A DNA stretch of 17,852 nucleotides from assembly GCA_029298735.1 (NCBI GenBank), contig JANSLP010000491.1:1-17852 (forward strand). The letters run 5' to 3'. The stretch is from Ophiostoma sp. CBS 140.51. Its lineage: Eukaryota > Ascomycota > Sordariomycetes > Ophiostomatales > Ophiostomataceae. Shown here piece after piece: positions 1 to 8,201 of the stretch. How positions within the stretch are numbered: the stretch's first letter is position 1; the number at the start of each line of letters is the position of its first letter. The notes beneath the pieces are model-generated. The model ran no database searches. It saw nothing but the letters and a program-made list of their open reading frames with translations, and was not told where the DNA came from. Both the position numbers and the translations under genes were made by a program.

Positions 1-775
1 ATCCTTTTTCAATAAATATTGTCATTGTAGTATTGATTTTTGAAATAAAAATTGAAATAAAAACCGCGGAGATAAATCCAATTGTGAACAACAAATACGT
101 AAAACTGACCAAAATGGGGAAAGAGATGAGGGGAAAGAATCCTTCTCTTAAAAATACAATCAATTCTCAATTCCGAATTAAGACCAAAGAGAGAAGGCAG
201 AAAAGGTCACACGTCGCAGCAAACTCGGTCAGTTAAACAAGGTCTGGACAGGCTACAATGTATATTGGTAGCCCCTCTGGTTGGTGACGCAATCTTGGTT
301 ATTCATGGACTCTACAAGACAGAGAACAGACCTGGCCACTCTTTCGTGGAACTGTAATGTATAATAATAACCCAAAAACTCGTGGTAAAATATTATACGC
401 GGCAACTGTATTTGGCCGTCACATTGATGGTGTGAGGGACGACGTTGTGGCGAGAACACAGCTTGAAATTAGGCGCCAGGCGTCAGGCAACCAATCCACT
501 GGAACGGCCCGTCAACTCCTGCGCTAAATGGTGCCGCGGGGGGTTTCTAAGATACATTCCTCGGAGACTTTCATTTACTTATTTACATAAAAAGGCTGCC
601 ACGCTTATGTCGCTAAAGAAGAGCAATCTGCAGTTCTCATTCCATCATCGCCAGGCTTCAGTTTTCCTTTACGTCCTTCCAGACACTGTTTCCCATCCCA
701 TACGAACGCGACCTTCCAACTGCCGCCGATACCTTACAAGCTTCCGCTGCTGACACCACAGCGCCCACACCCACA
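1..775. other. Intergenic region upstream of the reductase gene
   Basis: No convincing gene is visible. The first 60 bases are strongly AT-rich, and the short open frames across the region have no recognisable motif and a composition unlike the genes that follow. CCGCGG palindromes lie at 64-69 and 534-539; the second is about 240 bases before the ATG at 776, and such CCG/CGG pairs are the sort of half-sites Zn2Cys6 proteins bind. A CCAAT-type sequence lies near 490. No clear TATA box is visible. The region probably holds the promoter of the reductase and perhaps the end of an upstream transcript. Confidence 0.5.
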
Positions 776-1846
776 ATGTCAGCGCCTGCAACACCTGTAT
801 TGCCGCCCACAATGCGCGCATGGGTGCGCACAAAGCGTGGGTTACCGAAAAATACACTCAGATTAGCGTCTGACATCCCCACGCCAGCTAGCCCCGCTGG
901 ATCGTCGTCTGATGTTTTGATTCGCGTCTCGCACGTCGCGCTCCAATTCAACAGCGAGTTTTTCCTCAATCTGCTCCCTCCCGTTCCATGCTTCGGTAGC
1001 CGCACGTGGGTCCCGGAACTCGAGTTCTCTGGCGAGGTGGTCGCTGCCGGCAGCAATGCACCGCCTGAGGTGCGTGATGTCGGCACCCGTGTGGTCGCAT
1101 TCCAGACGATTCCTGGTCTGGCGCTCGGGTACGGCGTGCTGGCTGAATATGTGCGCCTGCCGGGCACGCAGGCTGCGCCACTCCCTGAAGCTGTGGATTT
1201 TATTCAGGCCTCTGGCGTTACTGGTGCTGGATGCACTGCCCTCAAGCTGATGCGAAAGAGCGGCGTTAAGCAGGGCCAACGTGTGCTGGTGAACGGCGCC
1301 AGTGGATCGGTGGGCTCAGTGTTAATTCAAACATTAAAGTTGCGAGGCATCTACGTCGTCGGCATTGCCAGTGGCCCCAACGAGGCCATGGTGCGTGGCT
1401 GGGGTGCCGACGAATTTGTCGACTACCGAGCTCACGGCGAATCGTTGCCTACTTTTCTCACAGAAACGTACGGCGCCAAGCCGTTTGATTTTATCATGGA
1501 CTGCGCTGGCACACAGGCGCTCTTTGCTGGCTCGCCAGGCTATCTCAAACCCGAGGGAGCACTGCTCAACATAGGTGCCTTGGAGGGTGTTTTCAAAACG
1601 ACAGGGAACCTGCTGTCCAACTTGTTCCGGCCGGCATGGCTGGGTGGGGTTCCGCGTCGCTACATTTTCTTCAGTTCCCCTCCAATGCGTGAGGACGCCG
1701 TGATCCTTACGCAGCTCATGGGCGAGGGGAAGCTGAAAGTTCCAGTGGACTCTGTCTTTGATATGAAGGACCTGTTGGCGTCATACGAGCGTGTTGCCAC
1801 AAAGAGGGCCCGCGGAAAGGTGGTAATAAATGTCAGGGCTGATTGA
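776..1846 (+). CDS. Zinc-free medium-chain dehydrogenase/reductase (quinone oxidoreductase-like)
   Basis: This 356-residue intronless gene encodes a medium-chain dehydrogenase/reductase, probably a cytosolic NADPH-dependent reductase of a quinone, enone or activated alkene. An N-terminal GroES-like domain (about residues 10-130, with ELEFSGEVVAAG near 81-92) is followed by a Rossmann domain. That domain has the nucleotide-binding loop NGASGSVG at 173-180 and the family-typical GADEFVDY at 210-217. The Cys/His zinc ligands and the GHE motif of zinc alcohol dehydrogenases are absent, which points to the quinone oxidoreductase/enoyl reductase branch. The length is normal. The start is the first ATG, in a CCACAATGTC context. 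The gene converges on the regulator at 2102-3708 with 255 bases between stops. The substrate is unknown; stand-alone enoyl reductases of polyketide clusters have the same fold, but no synthase is present here. Confidence 0.88.
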   Translation: MSAPATPVLPPTMRAWVRTKRGLPKNTLRLASDIPTPASPAGSSSDVLIRVSHVALQFNSEFFLNLLPPVPCFGSRTWVPELEFSGEVVAAGSNAPPEVRDVGTRVVAFQTIPGLALGYGVLAEYVRLPGTQAAPLPEAVDFIQASGVTGAGCTALKLMRKSGVKQGQRVLVNGASGSVGSVLIQTLKLRGIYVVGIASGPNEAMVRGWGADEFVDYRAHGESLPTFLTETYGAKPFDFIMDCAGTQALFAGSPGYLKPEGALLNIGALEGVFKTTGNLLSNLFRPAWLGGVPRRYIFFSSPPMREDAVILTQLMGEGKLKVPVDSVFDMKDLLASYERVATKRARGKVVINVRAD

Positions 1847-2101
1847 TGATCGATCCTCAACAGTTTTCAGCAGTTGCCAGCCTTGACATTGTATTTTTGT
1901 TGTCCTGCATATTTTTGTTTTGAGTTTTGATCGTATCATTTGTCGTGTATCTATCTGGTTTCAGTGACGTCTCTGCCCCCTTGAGTATATAATTTAGTAA
2001 GAAGCCATCTTACAAAAACAGCGAGGGATAAAAAATAAAATTCTAAAGAACAAAAACGAAAAAGGAGACCCAGAAACATGGCATGCCAGGCATTGCCCAC
2101 T

Positions 2102-3708
2102 TTACAAAATTGTGCACATATCCGACTGCGTAAGAGCAATTCCCAAATCTTCATTCGCGCATCCAACGGATGGTGGTGCGTCAATTTTATTGTTCTCGTA
2201 GCGGGGCTGTAGGGCCTTGGCGATGTCGGTAATCTGTCGGTCCAAGTCAGCGCCGGGCCGGTACTCGGAGAATAGATGTAAAATGCGTGTACGTTGGTTG
2301 ATATCACTGCATGTAAATGAGAGGGCAGAATATGAAGCCATAAGACACAGTGGCATGAAACTCGAGCCAAGCGGATAGTACTGTAGAGCCTGGGAAGCGA
2401 TATCCACGATATCGTCGTTGTAGGCATGGAAGTCGCCGGGCAGATCGAGCAGGGCAAAGGCGTCCATGCTCTCAGGGCGGGGGACAGCAGCTGACAGGAC
2501 GGACCCAATACGCATGACTACAAGTGTGAGCATGGCATAGGCAGTCTGCCACCGAAGCTGGATGCGGCGAAGCGCCTCAGAAATGGGGGTCATCCCTCGT
2601 CCATCAGGTGTTGGGGCGAGAGGTAGCGTGGCGAGTAAGTTCGCCAGCTTGGTTCGGTCAACGCGCACACGGTGATACGCATCGACAAGATCCAGCTGGT
2701 GGGTGTCTGGCTCTCGAAGAAGCTTTACGAGACGTGCAAGAAAGTGGTTTCCCAAGCTCTCGATGCTGCCCGGCTCATTACCTGGGCTTGGCGGGCCGTG
2801 CGGCTCTGGCATCTGCCACAAATCATCGTCGAGCTTGATGCGTGGGTTGATGAAGCTTTCCATAATGACGAGGAAGCACAATGTCGACATGATGCTCTTT
2901 TCAAAAGTGCCCCATGACGGCTGTCGGCCCTTGATCGAGCGCAGGATCATGGCGACAGCCTCGCCGTGACTTGGCAGATGGCCGCCATCACCCTGAAGCC
3001 AGCCTTGTGTGACAACAATCAGGTACAGGGCGCACAATGTGTTGGGCGACGTGATGGCGACCGGGTCGCAGAGTGCCGACCGTAATGATTGTAGGGCGCG
3101 GCCATATTCCTGCAGCATGGGAACCGTAGCACGATTCACGGGCTGCAGGGCTTTGTCGTAGTCATTTGTTCCCGTCTGCCGAAGCACAAGTGGGAGTGTC
3201 GAGGCCAGTGATGCAGCGGCAGAATCGAGAGCTGCACTGCTGCCTAGACGCTGGGGAATATCCCGCAGGAAGGAGCCATAGACGGAAAGGTCGAAGCGTG
3301 GATCGCTGACTTCGAGGGCCGACACGAGCCGACTGATCACGGCACCTTGCGCGCTTCCTCCCAGGGGTGGCAGCAAGGTTGGACGTGCCACCAAGTCTTG
3401 CGATGATTGCGATGATCTGGGAGACGACGAGGATCCTGGCGACCGCCTTCGCAATGGCGGTTGCGTCACCGTGTTGTTATGGAACTTGTATCGCTGTTGG
3501 CCGCTGCCAGTACACTCGATCTGCAAACGCGCGCAGCGCCCACAGGCTGGTTTCCCTTGATCGCACTTGACTGTCAGCAAGGAAAGACAGAGAACATCTG
3601 GACAAGAAACGACCAGAGACACAAGAAGAGGGACCAAGTGCGCTTTCCTACCTTTTTCTTCTGCCGTCGACAGGCATCGCAGCCCCGACTGGACGGAACG
3701 CCTGGCAT
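2102..3708 (-). CDS. Zn2Cys6 transcription factor (first regulator, one intron)
   Basis: This is a nuclear fungal regulator of 506 residues encoded by two exons, 3652-3708 and 2102-3565. The first exon carries CDACRRQKKK. Splicing at GTAGGA (3651) to the acceptor TCAAG (3566) joins it in frame to CDQGKPACGRC, giving a complete binuclear cluster with cysteines 10, 13, 20, 27, 30 and 37. An in-frame TAG four codons upstream supports the ATG at 3708. An alternative start at 3637 would lose the first half of the zinc cluster. The remainder resembles the fungal-specific domain of the PF11951 (Fungal_trans_2) kind, with a helical segment around YGRALQSLRSAL and a C-terminal segment around YYPLGSSFMPLCLM. 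The gene is divergent from the secreted hydrolase, with about 1.15 kb of shared upstream DNA, so that gene is a plausible target. Target genes and inducer are not visible. Confidence 0.88.
3566..3651 (-). other. Intron of the first Zn2Cys6 regulator
   Basis: This is an 86-base intron in phase 0, placed exactly before the codon of the third zinc-ligand cysteine. The donor is GTAGGA, a GCTGAC branch-like sequence lies near the 3' end, and the acceptor is TCAAG. An upstream AG (TGACAG) would put the exons out of frame, so the second AG is chosen because it restores the exact C-x2-C-x6-C spacing. Confidence 0.85.
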
Positions 3709-3792
3709 GGCAGTCTCCTACTGGCTGAATTGGTGGGCTGTCGCTTGATGAGAGATCTGTGGGTTAACGGTGGGCTCTCGCTGTCGTCCTTC

Positions 3793-3817
3793 TTGTTGGT
3801 TGTTGGTTGTTGGTTGT
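3793..3817. repeat. Heptamer tandem repeat (TTGTTGG)
   Basis: There are about 3.6 perfect copies of TTGTTGG, ending in a T run. It lies 85 bases upstream of the first regulator's ATG, so it probably falls in the promoter or 5' leader of that gene, where it would read as CAACCAA on the transcribed strand. Confidence 0.85.
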
Positions 3818-4173
3818 TTTTGCGGCGCAAAGGTTCGTCTCGACACGAGCGCTGCATTGAACCCGTTCGGGAAAGGAGCTCTTTTTGAGGTTCGAGAAGA
3901 ACGACGTAATGGTTCAGACAGTGGCTTGGGTCGGTAGTGGGCATTGGACGGTCTCAGACAATTGGAGCAATTTGGAGGTGGGGTGGAAGGTGGCAGAGCA
4001 AGACGGGTGGCGCGACAGGGCGGAAAAACGACGGGGGAGGGGCAACTGTCTCTTCAGTGTTGTTACGGTTGTTGGGCGTCGTTGTGGCGCGACCAGGCGC
4101 CGTTGAAATAAGTTTAATTCTAGGCGGCAGGCGCTACAGGGCGCTCAGGGCAGCGGGCCTTAATAGGCTGAAA

Positions 4174-4182
4174 CGGCTGCCG
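4174..4182. promoter_or_regulatory. Candidate Zn2Cys6 site CGG-N3-CCG
   Basis: The sequence CGGCTGCCG has two CGG half-sites in inverted orientation with a 3-base spacer, an arrangement bound by many fungal binuclear-cluster dimers. It lies inside the divergent promoter next to a Zn2Cys6 gene. The motif is short and can occur by chance. Confidence 0.3.
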
Positions 4183-4530
4183 GTTGTTGGTGTTGGCAGG
4201 TGCGACCTGAAAAGGTGCCCGGGTTGCTCCTGCTCCCCTGGCTGGTGTGTCCTCGCAGCCCTGTATCATCTCGTCATAGTGCCTTTGCGATACCTGATTA
4301 GGCTGCCGATCGTTGAAGGGCATTGGATCACAATATGCGAGACTTTTCCCAACTCGGATTGCATTCCAGGGTGCAGCGCTGCATCGGCACCATATCCGTG
4401 TCTTTTGCCTCTGCTGTTTCTCTGCTCCTTTGTTGGCAGCTCTTCCGTCTGAAAGATGGCCCGAGCTGGGTGCAGTGGCAGAGTGGATAGTGACGTCGTT
4501 CCAGCGCTCATCCACTGTAGCCTTACTGCG

Positions 4531-4540
4531 CCGCCGGCGG
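4531..4540. promoter_or_regulatory. Perfect palindrome CCGCCGGCGG, candidate operator
   Basis: This is a perfect 10-base palindrome about 320 bases upstream of the secreted hydrolase ATG. It holds two overlapping CCG/CGG arrangements, as expected for a Zn2Cys6 target. The surroundings are GC-rich, which lowers its significance. Confidence 0.3.
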
Positions 4541-4767
4541 TGCATCTCGCCCGATTAGGACTAGGGCCATCCGCGCCCCGCAAAAGTGAGATTCCATCCA
4601 CTGCCACGACTAACATCCAAGAAACACACGGCAGTAAACAGGCTGCACAGCCTTGGCACACTACAACCGACGCCGTTGTTATTGGTACCTCAATTTTTGG
4701 TTGTAGAGCACAACTGGTAGATTTCAACAAAGTTCAAGGTATGTGCAATTGTGGCACGACAGACACA

Positions 4768-4773
4768 TATAAG
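4768..4773 (+). promoter_or_regulatory. TATA-like element of the secreted hydrolase gene
   Basis: TATAAG within ACATATAAGATG lies 86 bases before the ATG at 4859, a reasonable position for a fungal TATA box with a short leader rich in CAAC and ACAC. Confidence 0.4.
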
Positions 4774-4858
4774 ATGCAGCCGACTTCGACATCGATGCCG
4801 ACGGAGAGGATGAAGAGTAGCATTAAAACACAACGACCAACCCATTACACCACACGCC

Positions 4859-6721
4859 ATGAAGCTCCTACACACCCTCGTTTTAACATCATCTTGTCTT
4901 GCACCGACTGTGCTGGCTGATTTTGCGACAGGCAGCTGGAAAGCACCGGCCGACCTCAGCAGCAACTTCAGTCTTGTTCCCGCCGCATTCGCCAACATCT
5001 CCAACACGCTTACAGAGTACATTCTCCAGGACAGTAACATCAGTTTCTCAAAACCTGAACAGCTTTATGGCATTAGCAACCTTACCTTCTCTCTGGGGGT
5101 CTTTTCCCTCCACGACAATGCGGCGTCGGAAAAGCTGCAGTACCACGTCACAGGGCCCGAGATTGCCCTTGCCGGCAATGGCACAACAAAAGTTGACGCC
5201 GAAAGTATCTATCGCGTCGCCAGTGTCACAAAGGTTTTGACAGTGTTGTCTGGACTTCTCAAACTGCCCGCTGCAGACTGGGACCGGCCCCTGTCTGATA
5301 TTTTTCCCGTCCTGGCCTCCTATCAAAAGCAGTTCCCGGGTGGCGCCTTTGCTGCCGTCAACTGGACGGCTGTGACGCCGCGCAACTTGGCTGCTCAGAT
5401 CAGCGGTGTTCCCCGGGACGGATTCCCTAGTTTAAACGAGCTTGAGATTCTAGGGGTCCTTGGCAGCGTCGACCCATCAGCCATGGGCCTGCCGCCGATG
5501 AATGAGAGCGATCCTCTCCAGAACCCACCGTGTGTTAGCTACCTGCTCGGCAACTCCTCGTCTGGCTCGGCCGGTGGAGGCTCCGGCCTAAATCTGTGCC
5601 CTGCGCAGCCGTACTTGGAGAGCGTCGCCAACCGCCCGTCCACATTCAACCCATGGACGTCGCCTGGCTACGCAAACAACGGCTTCTCTCTTCTCGGCTT
5701 GGCTCTTGCCAACCTGACCAACACGACATATGAAAAGCTCGTTCAGGGAGCTGTCTTCGACCCGCTCGACATGACCTCGTCCAGCATCGACACGCCGCCC
5801 AAATCTCAGTGGAACCGCAGCGTTATTGCAGGTGCCTCTGACCCGTCCACATACTTTGACATTGAGGCAGGCGTCTTTGCCGCCTCTGGTTCTGCGTCGA
5901 CCACCTTGAATGATCTTGCCCGCCTCGGTCGCGGTATTCTCAACTCAACACTGCTGTCTCCGGCCGAAACACGCCGCTGGCTGAAGCCTGTGTCATTTAC
6001 CGGTCGTCTGCAGTACGCCGTTGGTGCGCCTTGGGAGATCCACCGCTACACGCTGCCAAACAACAAGGTCGTGGACCTGTACACCAAGTCTGGCGATTCT
6101 GGTGCCTACAGCGCATTCTTTGTCCTGATTCCTGACTATGACCTCGGGTTCAGCTTGCTTTCTGCCTCCAGCACGCTCAAGCTCCGCTTCGAGATCTTGG
6201 CGGCCATTGCCGATGTTGTCACCTACAAACTGGTTCCAGCCATCGACGCACAGGCTGCATATGAATCTACTGCAAACTTTGCCGGGACATACACGCTGGG
6301 TAACTCGTCGCTGACGCTCGTTGTCAACCAGACTTCCACAAGCAAGCCCGTCAATGGCGTGATTGCTGGCCCCGGCCTTGTTATTTCCAACTGGACGAGC
6401 AACGGCACCGACGTTCTTCACTCCCAACTTGTCAAGTACACTGGACAACTCCCATACCGCTTGGTTCCATCCGTCCCCGAGCCTTCCAACAACCCAAGCT
6501 TCCGCATGCTCACCCCCATTGACGAGCCGAGTGCCCAGCAGCCTATCAGTGACTCGCTTTTCTCGGGCCCTGGCTTTGTCAGCGCTGACTGGGTCTCTGT
6601 CGATGCACTCACCTACGGTGGCATTGGTACCACTTTATTCGAGTTTGAGCTTGACGATAACAGGAAAGCCAAATCTGTCACACTCAGTGCATTCAGAGAA
6701 ACACTTCTAAAGGAGGAATAG
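4859..6721 (+). CDS. Secreted beta-lactamase-fold serine hydrolase
   Basis: This intronless gene encodes 620 residues. A signal peptide is visible (basic start, hydrophobic LHTLVLTSSCLAPTVL, likely cleavage after Ala20). The protein then shows the three active-site motifs of class C beta-lactamase/DD-peptidase-like hydrolases (PF00144). These are S122-V-T-K125 with the nucleophile serine and its lysine, Y271-A-N273 matching the Y-x-N motif, and K410-S-G412 matching the K-T-G box. A C-terminal beta-rich domain (about 470-615, beginning FAGTYTLGNSS) follows. More than a dozen N-x-S/T sequons indicate a glycosylated extracellular or cell-wall protein. Fungal members of this type are mostly uncharacterised; some relatives act as esterases, lactonases or amidases. 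I infer hydrolysis of an ester, lactone or lactam outside the cell. The smaller cytosolic LovD-type acyltransferases share the fold, but the signal peptide argues against that role. The gene is divergent from the regulator on its left. Confidence 0.9.
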   Translation: MKLLHTLVLTSSCLAPTVLADFATGSWKAPADLSSNFSLVPAAFANISNTLTEYILQDSNISFSKPEQLYGISNLTFSLGVFSLHDNAASEKLQYHVTGPEIALAGNGTTKVDAESIYRVASVTKVLTVLSGLLKLPAADWDRPLSDIFPVLASYQKQFPGGAFAAVNWTAVTPRNLAAQISGVPRDGFPSLNELEILGVLGSVDPSAMGLPPMNESDPLQNPPCVSYLLGNSSSGSAGGGSGLNLCPAQPYLESVANRPSTFNPWTSPGYANNGFSLLGLALANLTNTTYEKLVQGAVFDPLDMTSSSIDTPPKSQWNRSVIAGASDPSTYFDIEAGVFAASGSASTTLNDLARLGRGILNSTLLSPAETRRWLKPVSFTGRLQYAVGAPWEIHRYTLPNNKVVDLYTKSGDSGAYSAFFVLIPDYDLGFSLLSASSTLKLRFEILAAIADVVTYKLVPAIDAQAAYESTANFAGTYTLGNSSLTLVVNQTSTSKPVNGVIAGPGLVISNWTSNGTDVLHSQLVKYTGQLPYRLVPSVPEPSNNPSFRMLTPIDEPSAQQPISDSLFSGPGFVSADWVSVDALTYGGIGTTLFEFELDDNRKAKSVTLSAFRETLLKEE

Positions 6722-6845
6722 GCGGGTCTCAGTCTGGCGTCTTGCCTTGATCTACGGAGATCTCTGTCGGGATATGTGTATGACTTTAATGACACGTGTA
6801 TTTGATATATTTTCTAGCTTTTAGTTGAACGCTACAATTGAATTA

Positions 6846-6859
6846 ATATATATATATAT
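6846..6859. repeat. AT dinucleotide repeat
   Basis: There are seven AT units in the 197-base AT-rich gap between the convergent ends of the secreted hydrolase and the broken alpha/beta-hydrolase. The stretch probably contributes to 3' end formation of both. Confidence 0.8.
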
Positions 6860-6918
6860 GAAAAAGAATCTATCTACGAAAAGAAAATAGCAAACATCCA
6901 GCTCTCTGATTTGTGTGT

Positions 6919-7866
6919 TTAGGCCTCTGTCTCCTTGTACAGCTTGTCGGCAAACTTTCTCAGGAGACGGTGTGTGATTTGTGGCTCCTCTTCGGCAAGG
7001 TAGTGCCCACAAGGCACTTCTCCGTCGAAGGTGAAGAAGTCCACCTTCGACGGAGCTGGAGCACCGTGATTTAAAAATCTCCAAAACTGGGGATCGAGAT
7101 GCATTTCCCTTGCTTCCCCATAGCACCTATGCCGGTACTGCGATTCGCTCTCCACGGTCCAGCGCCGTCCTGATACGTGGTATATCAATATTGTAGACTG
7201 CACGGTAGTCGTTGAGCATGGTCATCATGGCGCCAGGTGCCAGTATATGATCCATGTAATAACCGTACACTCCGTCTGCCTTGAGTAAGTCGATGAAGCC
7301 AGACGAGCGGTTGTAGAAATTTTTGACGTAGATGGCAATGTTTTCCGCGTTGTTATCGAGGAGACCCTCAGCGATGGGCGATGCCATCTTGAATGGCTGG
7401 TCCCAGTGATGTGACCCGCTCTATGTTGGGCTCATCTCTTGGTAGATGTATTCCGTGGGGAGCATGTCCATGAAAGAGGCACCCAGAAGTATCTCAGGGT
7501 AGTCCATAGCAAATGTAGGAGCAATGCGTGCGCCGCGGTCGTGTGATATCATGATGCACTTTTTGACGCCAAGAAGGACGAGAAGTTCATGTATGTCATG
7601 CGCCTGGAGCTTCTTCGTGACATCGTACATGGATGATGGCTTTTCAGACATGCAGTAGCCACGGCTATCTGGAATGATGAGGTAGTACTGTTGCATGGGC
7701 ATCGGCGCAATCCGGCGCCACTTCATGCCCGACTAAGGAGGCCATGCACTAGAACGAGCGGTTTGTTCTTGTCACCACCCCCATGCATGTAGAACATACG
7801 GATTCCATTGACATTGGAGTATATTCCATAGAGGCCATCAATGACCATAGGAGCGTGGGCGGCCAT
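6919..7866 (-). pseudogene. Broken alpha/beta-hydrolase (epoxide hydrolase / haloacetate dehalogenase type)
   Basis: Three reading frames carry successive parts of one hydrolase in the right order. They hold an N-terminus with VNGIRMFY and the LVLVHG strand before the oxyanion hole; a central part with IIPDSRGY and the nucleophile elbow SHDRGAR, whose Asp is the expected nucleophile; and a C-terminal part with DPQFWR and the catalytic-histidine region CGHYLAEE. Four lesions interrupt it. A one-base loss lies just after LVLVHG near 7725-7735. An in-frame TAG is at 7421-7423. A second in-frame TAG at 7127-7129 falls in the VPA-VLWG strand. A one-base loss lies in the G run at about 7116-7119. 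None can be removed by an intron, since there is no suitable GT-AG pair at these places. Otherwise the family residues are well kept, which suggests recent inactivation. The family usually cleaves epoxides, C-halogen bonds or esters. The conserved start is taken at 7866, but the frame stays open to 8034 and can splice on to an ATG at 8201. Confidence 0.85.
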
Positions 7867-8038
7867 ATCAACTATCGTTGAGGACGAGTTTTTAATAGTA
7901 GAGGTGGCACAGAACCTGGTAGGGCCTTGGGAAGGCTGGCCTTCTGTACCGAGTAACTGAGATAGAGATATGTCAACACGTGGCGAACAAGAAGAGCGGC
8001 GGTTATTTGTTGACGAGATATCAACGTTTCTCATAGCA

Positions 8039-8106
8039 CTGATCTAACAATGAGTTAGCCGTTTATAACACAATTGCTGGTCCTTTGTTCAGCCTGGATA
8101 ACTTAC
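8039..8106 (-). other. Putative intron upstream of the broken hydrolase
   Basis: Reading on the minus strand, GTAAGT (8106-8101), a GCTAAC branch consensus (8059-8054) and TTAG or CAG acceptors (ending at 8044 or 8039) form a near-ideal fungal intron of 63-68 bases. Using the CAG, a frame from ATG at 8201 (starting MDSRSVSQKK) joins in phase to the open frame leading into the hydrolase. The extra N-terminus has no recognisable family features, so this may instead be an intron of the 5' leader. Confidence 0.45.
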
Positions 8107-8201
8107 ATGTTGTTAGGCCACGTGCAGTTGATAAGTGGTGATGCTTGGCCCAGAAAATGTGCTTTGCGGGCCTTTTTTTGAGACACAGACCGAGAGTCCA
8201 T

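Larger units (their letters stand above)
3709..4858. promoter_or_regulatory. Divergent promoter region between regulator and secreted hydrolase
   Basis: These 1150 bases separate two divergently transcribed genes. The open frames inside lie on both strands, overlap one another and show no family motif, so I read them as chance. The stretch contains a heptamer tandem repeat (3793-3817), two symmetrical CGG/CCG elements (4174-4182 and 4531-4540) and a TATA-like sequence (4768-4773). Several G/C-rich CAGGCGCTACAGGGCGCT-like stretches occur near 4125-4165. This is the most likely place for the regulator to act on itself and on its neighbour. Confidence 0.55.

Noticed and set aside
1951..2508. 185-codon minus-strand frame overlapping the 3' part of the first regulator
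   Set aside because: It is an out-of-frame shadow of the regulator, which has the better-supported frame and domain.
3566..3637. Apparent signal peptide at the start of an unspliced version of the first regulator
   Set aside because: The hydrophobic residues come from translating the intron; splicing restores the zinc cluster instead.
4465..4540. tRNA-like box A (TGGCAGAGTGG)
   Set aside because: No matching box B (GGTTCGANTCC type) and no cloverleaf can be formed around it.
3937..4920. Several overlapping open frames of 80-170 codons on both strands in the divergent promoter region
   Set aside because: They overlap one another, have no family motif or signal, and their composition follows the GC-rich promoter DNA.
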